DNA of 64,000 nucleotides from Kocuria rosea subsp. polaris (GTDB lineage: Bacteria > Actinomycetota > Actinomycetes > Actinomycetales > Micrococcaceae), in NCBI RefSeq assembly GCF_001483755.1, contig NZ_LQBK01000017.1, forward strand, positions 1-64,000, read 5' to 3'. A model generated the notes under the pieces. That model was not told the origin of the DNA. It did no database searches and saw only the letters and a program-made list of their open reading frames with translations. Below, piece by piece: positions 25,916 through 34,816 of the stretch. The position numbers and the translations under genes were made by a program. Position 1 is the first letter of the stretch. Each line of letters opens with the position of its first letter.

Positions 25916-26530
25916 TCACGGGGTGCCGGGTTCCTCCGGTGCGCCGAGCTCGCCCAGTTCCGCCAGCAGCTCCAGACCGCGCTCCGCCCAGGCGATCTCC
26001 TGGTCGGCACGGGCCACCTGGCCCTCGTAGGCGAAGATCTTGAACCGGGTGATCCGCTCCCACTGGTCCTCGGGGTTCACGGCCAGCCGGCGTGCCAGGG
26101 TGGGGCTCGTGCGGTCCCGGAGCGCCCCGATCTGCTGGAGGGCCTGCGCGCGCTGGTCCCGGTAGTGCTCGATGTGGGCGCGCAGCTGCGCGGCCGCCGC
26201 GCCGGGGGGCGCCCACTCGAAGTACGCGGCCCGGAGGTGGGCGGGGTCCCGCTCCCGGACGTAGCCGAGCGGCTGCTCCTGCCACTGCCGCAGGGCGCGC
26301 TCGCCCTCGGGCGTGATGGAGTACTCCGTCTTGGTGGCCCCGCGCGAGCCCCACGGGACGGGCCGGCTCGCGAGCAGCCCCTCCGCGTGCATCTTGCGCA
26401 GCTCCGGGTAGATCTGCGAGTCGGGGGCGTGCCACACGTGGCCCACGGAGGAGCTGAACTGCTTGACCACGTCGTAGCCCGTCAGCGGCCCCGAGGAGAG
26501 CAGTGCCAGCAGGGCCGAGCGGAGGCTCAC
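25916..26530 (-). CDS. vanR: PadR-family repressor, VanR-like
   Basis: A 204-aa regulator. The winged helix SALLALLSSGPLTGYDVVKQFS and the wing GATKTEYSITPEGERAL are PadR, and the C-terminal helical part is the longer PadR-s1 type. It sits divergently from vanABK with operator-like dyads between, exactly as VanR represses vanABK in Corynebacterium glutamicum. Vanillate or a related aromatic acid should release it. The symbol is assigned from context. The GTG at 26530 has AAAGGATCC upstream. Confidence 0.83.
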   Translation of the reverse strand: MSLRSALLALLSSGPLTGYDVVKQFSSSVGHVWHAPDSQIYPELRKMHAEGLLASRPVPWGSRGATKTEYSITPEGERALRQWQEQPLGYVRERDPAHLRAAYFEWAPPGAAAAQLRAHIEHYRDQRAQALQQIGALRDRTSPTLARRLAVNPEDQWERITRFKIFAYEGQVARADQEIAWAERGLELLAELGELGAPEEPGTP

Positions 26531-26600
26531 GGGCGGATCCTTTCCGTCGAAGCAGGGCGTCGTCCTGCAGAGCCTAGCGGGGACGGGCCCGCCGTGACCC

Positions 26601-26629
26601 TTGTCACTCACTATCAACATAGGTATTGT
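26601..26629 (+). promoter_or_regulatory. Promoter of the vanABK operon
   Basis: TTGTCA (26601-26606), exact 17-nt spacer, TATTGT (26624-26629). It is one of the best sigma-A promoters in the window and overlaps the first dyad operator. Confidence 0.7.
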
Positions 26630-26669
26630 GTGTTCTGCGCCACCCACTATCTATGGAGGTAGTGAGTGA
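26604..26669. promoter_or_regulatory. Paired dyad operators for the PadR/VanR repressor
   Basis: Two imperfect palindromes: a 22-bp dyad at 26609-26630 (CAC-T-AT ... AT-T-GTG ends) overlapping the promoter, and CACTATCTATGGAGGTAGTG at 26645-26664. In addition TCACTCACTA (26604-26613) and TAGTGAGTGA (26660-26669) form a perfect inverted repeat across both. The centres are 35 bp apart. Confidence 0.6.
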
Positions 26670-26708
26670 GCCGTGCTCTCCCCGGACCGCCCAGCAGAGG
26701 ACCGCGCC

Positions 26709-27824
26709 ATGACCGTCGCCGCCACGAAGACCACCTCCACCGCCAAGCTCCTGTCCCACCCGCTCGACGCCTGGTACGTGGCCGGGTGGGACCACGAGCT
26801 CACCGGCAGGGGCATCCTCTCCCGCACCGTCGCGGGCCGTCCGCTGGCCCTGTACCGCACCGAGGACGGGCGCCCCGTGGCCCTGGCGGATGCCTGCTGG
26901 CACCGGCTGGCGCCGCTGTCCCAGGGGAAGCTGGTGGGTCGCGACGAGATCCAGTGCCCGTACCACGGGCTGCGCTACAACGCCGCGGGCCGGTGCACCT
27001 CGATGCCCGCCCAGGAGACGCTGAACCCCTCCGCCACGGTGCCCTCCTATCCCGTGGTGGAGCGCCACCGCTACGTGTGGGTCTGGCTGGGCGAGCCCAC
27101 CCGGGCGGACCCGGCCCTGCTGCCCGACATGCACCAGCTGGACAGCCCCGAGTGGGCCGGGGACGGGGAGACCATCCACGCCCCCTGCAACTACCAGCTC
27201 GTCCTGGACAACCTCATGGACCTCACCCACGAGGAGTTCGTGCACTCCTCCAGCATCGGCCAGGAGGAGCTCTCCGAGTCCGAGTTCGAGACCACCCACG
27301 ACGAGAACTCCGTGACCGTGACCCGCTGGATGCGCAACATCGACGCCCCGCCCTTCTGGCTCAAGAACATGCGGGACAGGTTCCCGGGCTTCGAGGGCAA
27401 GGTGGACCGCTGGCAGATCATCCACTACACCTTCCCCTCCACCATCTGCATCGACGTCGGGGTGGCCGAGGCCGGCACCGGGGCCCCGGAGGGGGACCGC
27501 TCCCGCGGGGTCAACGGCTACGTGATGAACACGATCACCCCGGAGACGGACCGGTCCTGCCACTACTTCTGGGCGTTCATGCGCAACTACCGGTTGGAGA
27601 GCCAGCTCATCACCACCGAGCTGCGCAACGGGGTGCACGGGGTGTTCGGCGAGGACGAGGCCATGCTCCAGGCCCAGCAGGCGGCCATCGACGCCAACCC
27701 CGAGCACGAGTTCTACAACCTCAACATCGACATGGGCGGGATGTGGGTGCGCCGGCTCCTCGAGCGCGCGCTCGAGACTGAGGGCCGCCCCGCCGCCGCC
27801 CCGGCCGCTCCCGCCGGGGCCTGA
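26709..27824 (+). CDS. vanA: Vanillate O-demethylase oxygenase subunit (Rieske)
   Basis: A 371-aa Rieske non-haem iron oxygenase. The [2Fe-2S] ligands are C63-x-H65 and C83-xx-H86 (ACWHRL and QCPYHG), and the catalytic iron histidines are H174 and H179 in DLTHEEFVH. It removes the methoxy methyl of vanillate, giving protocatechuate and formaldehyde, using electrons from VanB. It is first gene of vanABK, 10 bases before vanB. The ATG at 26709 follows the divergent PadR promoter region. Confidence 0.88.
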   Translation: MTVAATKTTSTAKLLSHPLDAWYVAGWDHELTGRGILSRTVAGRPLALYRTEDGRPVALADACWHRLAPLSQGKLVGRDEIQCPYHGLRYNAAGRCTSMPAQETLNPSATVPSYPVVERHRYVWVWLGEPTRADPALLPDMHQLDSPEWAGDGETIHAPCNYQLVLDNLMDLTHEEFVHSSSIGQEELSESEFETTHDENSVTVTRWMRNIDAPPFWLKNMRDRFPGFEGKVDRWQIIHYTFPSTICIDVGVAEAGTGAPEGDRSRGVNGYVMNTITPETDRSCHYFWAFMRNYRLESQLITTELRNGVHGVFGEDEAMLQAQQAAIDANPEHEFYNLNIDMGGMWVRRLLERALETEGRPAAAPAAPAGA

Positions 27825-27834
27825 GGAGGCGACC

Positions 27835-28839
27835 GTGGCAGATTCCCAGCACGAGGTCTGGCAGAACGCGGTCGTGGTCGCCGTCGAGGACGTCGCCGCC
27901 GGCATCCGGCGCGTCGTCCTGGCCCCCGAGCAGCCCCGGCCGGTGCGGCCCGGCGAGCACGTGGACGTCCGCGTCCTCGTCCACGGCGAGCAGCAGGTGC
28001 GCTCCTACTCCGTGGTCGACGCCGACGAGGACGGCGCGCAGCTGGCCCTCAGCGTGTTCCGCACCCCCGCCTCCCGCGGCGGCTCGATCTTCATGCACGA
28101 GCTCCGGCCCGGGCAGGTCCTGGAGATCACCCAGCCGCTGCAGAACTTCCCGCTGCGCGTCGGGGCCCCCTCCTACGTCCTGCTGGCCGGGGGCATCGGC
28201 ATCACGGCCGTCGCCGGGATGGCCGCGCTGCTGCGCCGGCTCGGGGCGGACTACCGCCTCGTCTACGTCGCCCGCTCCCGGGCCGCGATGGCCTACCTCG
28301 ACGAGCTGACCGCCCTGCACGGGGACCGGCTCGAGGCCCACGTCGACGACGAGGGCGGCTCGCTCGACGTCCCGGCCCTCGTGGCCGGCGTGCCCGAGAG
28401 CGCCGAGCTCTACATGTGCGGCCCGATCCGGCTCATGGACGCGGTGCGCCGGTCCTGGGCCGAGCGCGGGCTCGACCGGACCGGCCTGCGCTACGAGACC
28501 TTCGGCAACAGCGGCTGGTTCGAGGCCGAGCCGTTCGTGGTGCGCGTCCCGCGGCTGGGCGCCGAGACCGTCGTCGGCTCCGACGAGTCCCTGCTCGAGG
28601 CCCTCGAGCGGGAGGGCCTCGACATGATGTCCGACTGCCGCAAGGGCGAGTGCGGGCTGTGCCAGGTCAAGGTCCTCGGCCTGGCCGGGCGGATCGACCA
28701 CCGCGACGTGTTCTACTCCGACCGCCAGAAGGAGACCGGCGCGTCCCTGTGCTGCTGCGTCTCGCGGGTGGTCTCCGCCGCGCCGCAGACCGGTCCCGGC
28801 GAGCGCCCGGCCGCCGTCCTCACCATCGACGTCCCCTGA
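27835..28839 (+). CDS. vanB: Vanillate O-demethylase reductase subunit
   Basis: A 334-aa phthalate-dioxygenase-reductase-type protein. The N-terminal half is an FNR-like FMN/NAD domain (QQVRSYSVVDADEDG, then GGIGITAVAGMAALL and YMCGPIRLMD for NAD). The C-terminal plant-type [2Fe-2S] domain holds MSDCRKGECGLCQVKVL and a final CCCVSRV. It passes electrons from NADH to VanA. GTG start at 27835, with GAGGAGG just upstream. Confidence 0.88.
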   Translation: MADSQHEVWQNAVVVAVEDVAAGIRRVVLAPEQPRPVRPGEHVDVRVLVHGEQQVRSYSVVDADEDGAQLALSVFRTPASRGGSIFMHELRPGQVLEITQPLQNFPLRVGAPSYVLLAGGIGITAVAGMAALLRRLGADYRLVYVARSRAAMAYLDELTALHGDRLEAHVDDEGGSLDVPALVAGVPESAELYMCGPIRLMDAVRRSWAERGLDRTGLRYETFGNSGWFEAEPFVVRVPRLGAETVVGSDESLLEALEREGLDMMSDCRKGECGLCQVKVLGLAGRIDHRDVFYSDRQKETGASLCCCVSRVVSAAPQTGPGERPAAVLTIDVP

Positions 28840-28849
28840 GAGGCTCCCC

Positions 28850-30211
28850 ATGGACATCCGACACCAGATCGACGCATCCAGGATGTCGTCGTACCAGTGG
28901 CTCATCATCGCGGTGACCACGTTCCTCAACGCCCTCGACGGCTACGACGTCCTCGCCATGGCCTTCACGGCCACGTCCGTGACCGAGGAGTTCGGGCTCT
29001 CCGGCTCCCAGCTGGGCTGGCTGCTCAGCGCCGGGCTCATCGGCATGGCCGCCGGCTCCCTCGTGCTCGGGCCCTTCGCGGACCGGTACGGCCGGCGGAA
29101 GATCCTCGTCGTGGCCCTCGCCGTCAACGCCCTGGGCCTGTTCCTGTCCACCACGGCCGGGACCGTGCTCGAGCTCGGGCTGTGGCGGGTCGTCACGGGC
29201 CTGGGCGTGGGCGGCATCCTCGCCTCCGCGACGGTCATCACCAGCGAGTACGCCAGCGCCCGCCGCCGCGGCATGGCGGTCAGCATCTTCACCGCGGGCT
29301 ACGGCGTGGGCGCCACCCTCGGCGGCATGGGCGCGACCCAGCTGATCCCCGCCTTCGGCTGGCGCTCCGTGTTCCTCACCGGCGGCCTGCTCACCCTCGT
29401 GGCGATCGCGCTGGTGCTGGCCGTGCTGCCCGAGTCCGTCGACTACCTCCGCACCCGGCGGCCGGCGGGCGCCCTGCAGAAGCTGGACCGCATCGCCCGG
29501 CGCATCCGCCTCGACGGCGAGGTCGAGCTGGGCCCGGCCCCGGCCGGTGCCGACGGGCGGCACAGCAGCGTCGGCATGCTGCTCAGCGGCCGCTACCGCA
29601 CCGCGACCCTCCTGCTGTGGGCCGCCTTCTTCGTCATCATGTTCGGCTTCTACTTCGCCAACTCCTGGACGCCCCGGCTCCTCGTGGAGACCGGGATGAC
29701 CGAGCAGCAGGGCATCGTCGGCGGGCTCATGCTCACGATGGGCGGCACCTTCGGGTCCCTGCTCTACGGGGCGCTGACCACCCGGTGGGACGAGCGGCTG
29801 ACGCTGATGGCCTTCACCGTGCTCTCCGCGGTGACCCTCGTCCTGTTCATCACCACCACGTCGGTGCCGCTGCTGGCGTTCTCCTCCGGCGTGGTGGTCG
29901 GCATGCTCATCAACGGCTGCATCGCCGGGCTCTACACCGTGGCCCCCATGACCTACGAGCCCGGGATCCGGACCACCGGGGTGGGCTGGGGCATCGGGGT
30001 CGGGCGGGCCGGCGCGATCCTGGCCCCCATCGCGGTCGGCGCGCTGCTGGACACCGGCTGGACCCCCGTGCAGCTCTACGTGGGGGTGGCGGTGGTCGTG
30101 GCCCTCGCGGCCCTGGCCCTCGTGCGGCTGCGTCCCTGGGCGGAGCCGGATCAGGAGCCGGCCGGCGGCCGGCCGGGGCGGCGGAGCACGCCGTCCTCCT
30201 CGGCCGGCTGA
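28850..30211 (+). CDS. vanK: Aromatic acid:H+ symporter, vanillate uptake
   Basis: A 453-aa MFS protein of the AAHS group, with 12 hydrophobic segments. The essential acidic motif DGYDVLAMAFTA in the first helix and the loop GPFADRYGRRKILV are AAHS hallmarks shared with PcaK and VanK. Located 10 bases after vanB, it should import vanillate or protocatechuate with protons. The substrate assignment rests on the operon. Confidence 0.84.
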   Translation: MDIRHQIDASRMSSYQWLIIAVTTFLNALDGYDVLAMAFTATSVTEEFGLSGSQLGWLLSAGLIGMAAGSLVLGPFADRYGRRKILVVALAVNALGLFLSTTAGTVLELGLWRVVTGLGVGGILASATVITSEYASARRRGMAVSIFTAGYGVGATLGGMGATQLIPAFGWRSVFLTGGLLTLVAIALVLAVLPESVDYLRTRRPAGALQKLDRIARRIRLDGEVELGPAPAGADGRHSSVGMLLSGRYRTATLLLWAAFFVIMFGFYFANSWTPRLLVETGMTEQQGIVGGLMLTMGGTFGSLLYGALTTRWDERLTLMAFTVLSAVTLVLFITTTSVPLLAFSSGVVVGMLINGCIAGLYTVAPMTYEPGIRTTGVGWGIGVGRAGAILAPIAVGALLDTGWTPVQLYVGVAVVVALAALALVRLRPWAEPDQEPAGGRPGRRSTPSSSAG

Positions 30212-30225
30212 GGCCGGGCGCCGGC

Positions 30226-31158
30226 TCACCACCCCGCGAGATCCTCGCAGCCCTCCTCGTGGGGCAGCAGCGGCCGGAGCAGCACCGACCAGCGCTCGCC
30301 GTCCTCGGACAGCCAGGGCGTCTGCGTGTCGGCCGATCCGGCGGCGTCCAGGACGGCGCGGGCCTGCTCGCCCGTGGCGGCCACGCAGCTCAGCCCCAGC
30401 CGCGGCTCGAGCGGCTCCCCGGGCAACGGGGGCCCCGGCCACGGCACCGGGCGGGGATCCTGGCCGTCCTGCGGATCCCGCCACTCGGTGACCACGCCGG
30501 CGACCGCCTCCGGGACCCAGACCTCCTGCGCGCCGACGGCGTCCTCCGGCAGCACCGAGGCCGGGTCGCCCAGCTCCTCGACGAGGGCCTGCAGCCCGGC
30601 CCGCGCGGCCCGCTGCTCCGGGGTCAGGGCGTCGTCCGTGCTCCCGGGGCGGTCCCCGGCCGGCGGGCCGGGCGGCGTCTCGGCGCCCAGGGCGTACACC
30701 TCCCGCACGTAGGTCCGCTCCGCCGTCCGCACCGTGAAGCGGGTCGAGGGGAGGTCGGCCACCGGTGGCCGGCCGAGGTCCGCGGACCCGTCGACCCCCG
30801 CCCGGAGCGCGTGCTCGACCAGCACCGCCACCGCGTCCTCGTCGACGTGCTGGACCTGCAGGGCGGGAAGGGCCGGCGGCGGGAAGACCTGGATCTGCGG
30901 GCCCGGCGTGATGACCCGGCCGTCGGCGTGGACGCTGACCAGCGGCAGCCGGGCGGCCAGCAGCTCCGGGGTGGTGAAGCCCCCGGTGTGGGCCACCTCG
31001 ATCACCTGACGCGCCGCGGGGGCCGCCGGGGCCGATCGCGCGCCCGCGGCCGCCGTCGCCGGGGTCGTGGCGGCGGCCCCGGCGGGATCCCACTGCGCGC
31101 ACGCGGTGGTCAGGAGCAGGGCGGTCAGCAGGAGCGCGGGCCACGGGGCGCGGGGCAT
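30226..31158 (-). CDS. Hypothetical lipoprotein
   Basis: A 310-aa precursor with lipobox LLLTTAC. The mature chain is Ala/Pro-rich at first, then an alpha/beta domain with ARQVIEVAHTGGFTTPELLAARLPLVSVHADGRVITPG, and ends EGCEDLAGW. I have no family name. Its end lies 14 bases from the vanK stop on the opposite strand, so the genes converge without a clear terminator. Confidence 0.65.
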   Translation of the reverse strand: MPRAPWPALLLTALLLTTACAQWDPAGAAATTPATAAAGARSAPAAPAARQVIEVAHTGGFTTPELLAARLPLVSVHADGRVITPGPQIQVFPPPALPALQVQHVDEDAVAVLVEHALRAGVDGSADLGRPPVADLPSTRFTVRTAERTYVREVYALGAETPPGPPAGDRPGSTDDALTPEQRAARAGLQALVEELGDPASVLPEDAVGAQEVWVPEAVAGVVTEWRDPQDGQDPRPVPWPGPPLPGEPLEPRLGLSCVAATGEQARAVLDAAGSADTQTPWLSEDGERWSVLLRPLLPHEEGCEDLAGW

Positions 31159-31165
31159 CGCGGGC

Positions 31166-31663
31166 TCACCAGGCCCGGCTGCCGGGAGCGCCCTTGAACG
31201 GGCCGGCCACCCGCGAGGTGATCCAGCCCCCGTAGAACCCGCCCTCCTGCGGGCGCACCTGCTCCCCGGCCACGAGGCACCGGTCCATGAGCCCGGGCAT
31301 CAGGGCCACGTGCCCGCGCAGGGCCTCGAAGCCCGGAGCGGGGGAGGGATAGGTCCAGGCCGCCCGGGGTGCCGTGCGGTCCCCGCCCCGCACGTCGAAG
31401 TACGCCGCCGCGCCCTTCCACTCGCACCACGAGCTCCCCTCGCACGGACGCAGGCTGCCCTCGGCGAAGGCCTCGCGGGGCAGGTAGTAGGTGGGCGGGT
31501 GGCTGGTCTCGAGCACCCGCAGCGCGGCCGTGGTCGAGGCGACGCGCTCGCCGCCCAGCCACACCTCCACGTGCTCCGCGCTGCGCTCCGTCCGGGGCGG
31601 TCTCGGGTAGTCCCACACGGACTCCTGGCCGGGGCCGGGAGCGTCGGGCCGGGGTCGTCTCAT
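31166..31663 (-). CDS. DUF427 domain protein
   Basis: A 165-aa protein with the DUF427 fold. SVWDYPRPPRTERSAEHVEVWLGGERVASTTAALRVLET and then SSWCEWKGAAAYFDV are the family signature. No enzymatic role is established. It is upstream of, and 7 bases from, the lipoprotein gene on the same strand. Confidence 0.85.
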   Translation of the reverse strand: MRRPRPDAPGPGQESVWDYPRPPRTERSAEHVEVWLGGERVASTTAALRVLETSHPPTYYLPREAFAEGSLRPCEGSSWCEWKGAAAYFDVRGGDRTAPRAAWTYPSPAPGFEALRGHVALMPGLMDRCLVAGEQVRPQEGGFYGGWITSRVAGPFKGAPGSRAW

Positions 31664-31791
31664 CTGCTCGCCCTCCGAAGGTCCGTCCGGGAACCCGGTG
31701 CGGGACCCGGCGGGGATGTGCTCTGCACCACAATGCTACGGCGGGTGACGGTGTGCTGGAGCGCCCGCGCCGGGGCGGATAGCGTGCTCGG

Positions 31792-32847
31792 GTGCTCATC
31801 TCAGGTCTTCTCATCGGTGCCGCCCTCGGATTCGTCCTCCAGCGCGGCCGCTTCTGCGTCACCGGCGCGTTCCGCGACGTCTGGATCGCCAGGAACACGT
31901 GGTGGCTGTCCGCCTTCTTCGTGGCCATCGCCGTCCAGGCGGTCGGCATCTGGGTGCTGAACGCCCTCGGCGTCATCACCCTCGAGGCCTCCGCCTTCCC
32001 GTGGCTGGCCACGGTCGTCGGCGGCTTCGTCTTCGGCTTCGGCATCGTGCTCGCCGGCGGCTGCGCCACCGGCACCTACTACCGCACGTCCGAGGGCCTC
32101 GTCGGCTCCTGGTTCGCGCTCATCTTCTACGCCCTGTTCGCGGCCGTCTCCAAGTACGGCCCGCTGGCCGGGACCACCGAGGCCGTGCGCGGTGTCACGG
32201 TCGGGACCCAGGGCTCGATCCACGAGACCCTCGGGATCTCCCCGTGGGTGCTCGTGCTGGCCCTCGTCGGCATCGCCGCCGTGTGGGCCCGCCACCACCT
32301 CACCAAGCCGCGGGCCAGGTTCGCGACCCTCCCGCCGGAGAAGACCGGCCTGAACCACCTGCTGTTCGAGAAGGCGTGGAACCCGTTCGCCACCGCGCTG
32401 GTCATCGGCGTCATCGCGATCATCGCCTGGCCCGCCAGCTGGGCCACCGGCCGCGAGTCCGGCCTCGGCATCACCACCCCGTCCGCCAACATCGCGAGCT
32501 ACCTCACCACGGGCGACGTCGAGCTCGTCGACTGGGGCGTGTTCCTGGTCCTCGGCATCCTGATCGGCTCGTTCATCGCGGCCAAGGGCTCGGGCGAGTT
32601 CAAGCTCCGCGTCCCCGACGCGCCGACGATCGTGCGCTCCATCGGCGGCGGCGCCCTCATGGGCGTCGGCGCGGCGTGGGCCGGCGGGTGCACCATCGGC
32701 AACGCCCTGGTCGCCACCGCCGCCTTCGAGTGGCAGGGCTGGGTGAGCTTCGCCGTCATGATCCTCGGCACCGGGGCGGCCGCCAAGATCTTCATCGCCC
32801 CCCGCAAGAAGTCCGCCGCCCCGGGCCGCGTCCCGGCCGGCGTCTGA
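31792..32847 (+). CDS. tsuA: YeeE/YedE (TsuA-like) thiosulfate or sulfur-compound transporter
   Basis: A 351-aa membrane protein. Three conserved cysteine sites line the proposed pathway: GRFCVTGAF near the N-terminus, LAGGCATGTYYR and AGGCTIGNALV. This matches TsuA, a thiosulfate transporter whose cysteines relay the ion. It is followed 35 bases later by a TusA-type protein, the usual partner TsuB. The GTG at 31792 has a TAGCGT -10 six bases ahead and no Shine-Dalgarno, suggesting a leaderless message. The symbol is by family analogy. Confidence 0.83.
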   Translation: MLISGLLIGAALGFVLQRGRFCVTGAFRDVWIARNTWWLSAFFVAIAVQAVGIWVLNALGVITLEASAFPWLATVVGGFVFGFGIVLAGGCATGTYYRTSEGLVGSWFALIFYALFAAVSKYGPLAGTTEAVRGVTVGTQGSIHETLGISPWVLVLALVGIAAVWARHHLTKPRARFATLPPEKTGLNHLLFEKAWNPFATALVIGVIAIIAWPASWATGRESGLGITTPSANIASYLTTGDVELVDWGVFLVLGILIGSFIAAKGSGEFKLRVPDAPTIVRSIGGGALMGVGAAWAGGCTIGNALVATAAFEWQGWVSFAVMILGTGAAAKIFIAPRKKSAAPGRVPAGV

Positions 32848-32882
32848 TCCGCACCGACCCCCAGTCCCAGGAGGCACCCCTG

Positions 32883-33110
32883 ATGGCCCAGCACATTCTC
32901 GAGACCGACGGCCTCGTCTGCCCGTTCCCCGTGGTCGAGGCGAAGGCCGCGATGGCCGGGATGCCCGCCGGCGACGAGCTCGTCATCAACTTCGACTGCA
33001 CGCAGGGCACCGAGGCCATTCCCCGCTGGGCGGCGGAGAACGGCTACCCGGTCACGGAGTTCAGCAAGCGCGGTGCGGCCGAGTGGTCGATCACCGTGCA
33101 GAAGGCCTGA
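32883..33110 (+). CDS. tsuB: TusA/SirA-family sulfur carrier (TsuB-like)
   Basis: A 75-aa protein. The active cysteine lies in LVCPFPVVEAKAAM, the CPxP motif of TusA sulfur carriers. It probably takes sulfur from the TsuA-type transporter and delivers it to cysteine or cofactor synthesis. A CAGGAGG stretch precedes the ATG at 32883. A strong terminator follows at once, so this gene ends the operon. Confidence 0.85.
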   Translation: MAQHILETDGLVCPFPVVEAKAAMAGMPAGDELVINFDCTQGTEAIPRWAAENGYPVTEFSKRGAAEWSITVQKA

Positions 33111-33129
33111 TCTCCCGCGAGATCCCTGG

Positions 33130-33181
33130 CAGCGGCGGACCCCCGCGACCGAGCACCCTCGGCCGCGGGGGTCCGCCGCTG
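33130..33181 (+). terminator. Terminator of the tsuAB-like operon
   Basis: An 18-bp perfect stem CAGCGGCGGACCCCCGCG / CGCGGGGGTCCGCCGCTG with a 16-nt loop. Confidence 0.75.
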
Positions 33182-33245
33182 TCGGTCGCGCCCGTCGCGC
33201 CCCACCTGCCACCATGGTGCTGCCGGTCACGTCGGACCCTTCTAA

Positions 33246-33262
33246 AATGAACCATCGTCATT
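33246..33262. promoter_or_regulatory. 17-bp palindrome before the aldehyde dehydrogenase
   Basis: AATGA-N7-TCATT, extended on both sides (AAATGA...TCATTT). It lies 45 bases before the start codon. The same half-sites and spacing recur before the putrescine oxidase gene at 36440-36456, implying a shared regulator, most likely the TetR protein between them. Confidence 0.65.
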
Positions 33263-33306
33263 TAGAGTGGCAGGCACCGCGCACTCGCCCGCAGAGAGGA
33301 ACCACC

Positions 33307-34740
33307 ATGAGCGACGTCCTGCAGAACTACGTCGACGGCGCCTTCGTCGACGCCCACGGCACCGGCCGGATCGACGTCGTCGACCCCACCACCGGCTCGA
33401 CCGTCGCCGTCTCCCCGGTCTCGGACGCCACGGACGTGGACGCGGCCTTCGCCGCCGCCCGGAGGGCGTTCCGGACCTGGAAGCGGACCACCCCGAGCGA
33501 GCGCCAGCTCCTGCTGCTCCGGCTCGCGGACGCGCTCGAGGCCCACAGCTCCGAGCTCGTCGACGCCCAGCACCGCAACACCGGCCAGCCCCGCCAGATG
33601 ATCGCGGACGAGGAGGTCGGCGCCGGCGCCGACAACCTGCGCTTCTTCGCCGGCGCGGCCCGCACCCTCGAGGGCAAGGCCGCGGCGGAATACCTGAGCG
33701 GGCACACCTCCTACGTGCGGCGCGAGCCGGTCGGCGTCGTGGCGCAGGTGACCCCCTGGAACTACCCGCTGCTCATGGCGATCTGGAAGCTCGGCCCCGC
33801 GCTGGCCGCCGGCAACACCGTGGTCCTCAAGCCCTCGGACACCACCCCGGAGTCCACCCTGGTCCTGGCCCGGCTCATCGACGGGATCTTCCCCGCCGGC
33901 GTGGTGAACATCCTCCTGGGGGACGGCTCCACGGGGGCGCTCATGACCGCCCACCGCACGCCCTCCATGGTCTCCATCACCGGCTCCGTGCGCGCCGGTC
34001 GCGCCGTGGCCCTGGCCGCCGCGCAGAACCTCGCGCGCGGTCACCTCGAGCTGGGCGGCAAGGCGCCCGCGGTCGTGTTCGCGGACGCCGACCTGCCCGC
34101 CGCGGCCAAGGCGCTCGTGGAGTTCGGCACCTTCAACGCCGGCCAGGACTGCACCGCGGTGACCCGCATCCTCGTTCAGGACAGCGCCCACGACGAGTTC
34201 GTGCGCCTGCTCGCCGCGGCCGCCCGGGACACCGTGACGGGGGACCCGGACGAGTCGAAGAACTTCTACGGCCCCCTCAACAACGCCCGCCACTTCGAGG
34301 ACGTCTGCCGCAAGCTCGCCGACCTCCCCGAGCACGCGACCGTGGTCACCGGCGGAAAGCCGGTCGAGGGCGCCCCCGGCTATTTCTTCGAGCCCACCGT
34401 GGTGTCCGGGGTGCACCAGGACGACGCCCTCGTCCAGGAGGAGACCTTCGGGCCCGTGCTCACCGTGCAGCCCTTCGCCACGGAGGAGGAGGCGCTCGAG
34501 CTCGCCAACGACGTCGACTACGCCCTGGCCTCGAGCGTGTGGACCACCGACCACGGCACGGCCATGCGCGTCTCCCGCGAGCTCGAGTTCGGGTGCGTGT
34601 GGGTCAACACCCACGTCATGCTGATCTCCGAGATGCCGCACGGCGGGTTCAAGAACTCCGGCTACGGCAAGGACCTCTCGCTCTACTCGGTCGAGGAGTA
34701 CACCCAGGTCAAGCACGTCATGCACGCCCTGGACGCCTGA
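33307..34740 (+). CDS. Aldehyde dehydrogenase, gamma-aminobutyraldehyde type
   Basis: A 477-aa NAD-dependent aldehyde dehydrogenase. The glutamate in LELGGKAPAVV and the catalytic cysteine in NAGQDCTAVTR are present, with PWNYPL and TGSVRAG in the NAD fold. The sequence is of the betaine/aminobutyraldehyde class. The putrescine oxidase nearby produces 4-aminobutanal, so this enzyme likely converts it to GABA. Both genes carry the same palindromic operator. ATG at 33307 with AGAGGA upstream. Confidence 0.85.
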   Translation: MSDVLQNYVDGAFVDAHGTGRIDVVDPTTGSTVAVSPVSDATDVDAAFAAARRAFRTWKRTTPSERQLLLLRLADALEAHSSELVDAQHRNTGQPRQMIADEEVGAGADNLRFFAGAARTLEGKAAAEYLSGHTSYVRREPVGVVAQVTPWNYPLLMAIWKLGPALAAGNTVVLKPSDTTPESTLVLARLIDGIFPAGVVNILLGDGSTGALMTAHRTPSMVSITGSVRAGRAVALAAAQNLARGHLELGGKAPAVVFADADLPAAAKALVEFGTFNAGQDCTAVTRILVQDSAHDEFVRLLAAAARDTVTGDPDESKNFYGPLNNARHFEDVCRKLADLPEHATVVTGGKPVEGAPGYFFEPTVVSGVHQDDALVQEETFGPVLTVQPFATEEEALELANDVDYALASSVWTTDHGTAMRVSRELEFGCVWVNTHVMLISEMPHGGFKNSGYGKDLSLYSVEEYTQVKHVMHALDA

Positions 34741-34816
34741 GCCGGGCCGGCGCCGCCGGCGGCCGGGTCCCCGCGGGCTGCTCCCCGGTCCCTGCCGGCG
34801 GCTCCCCGCCGGTCGC

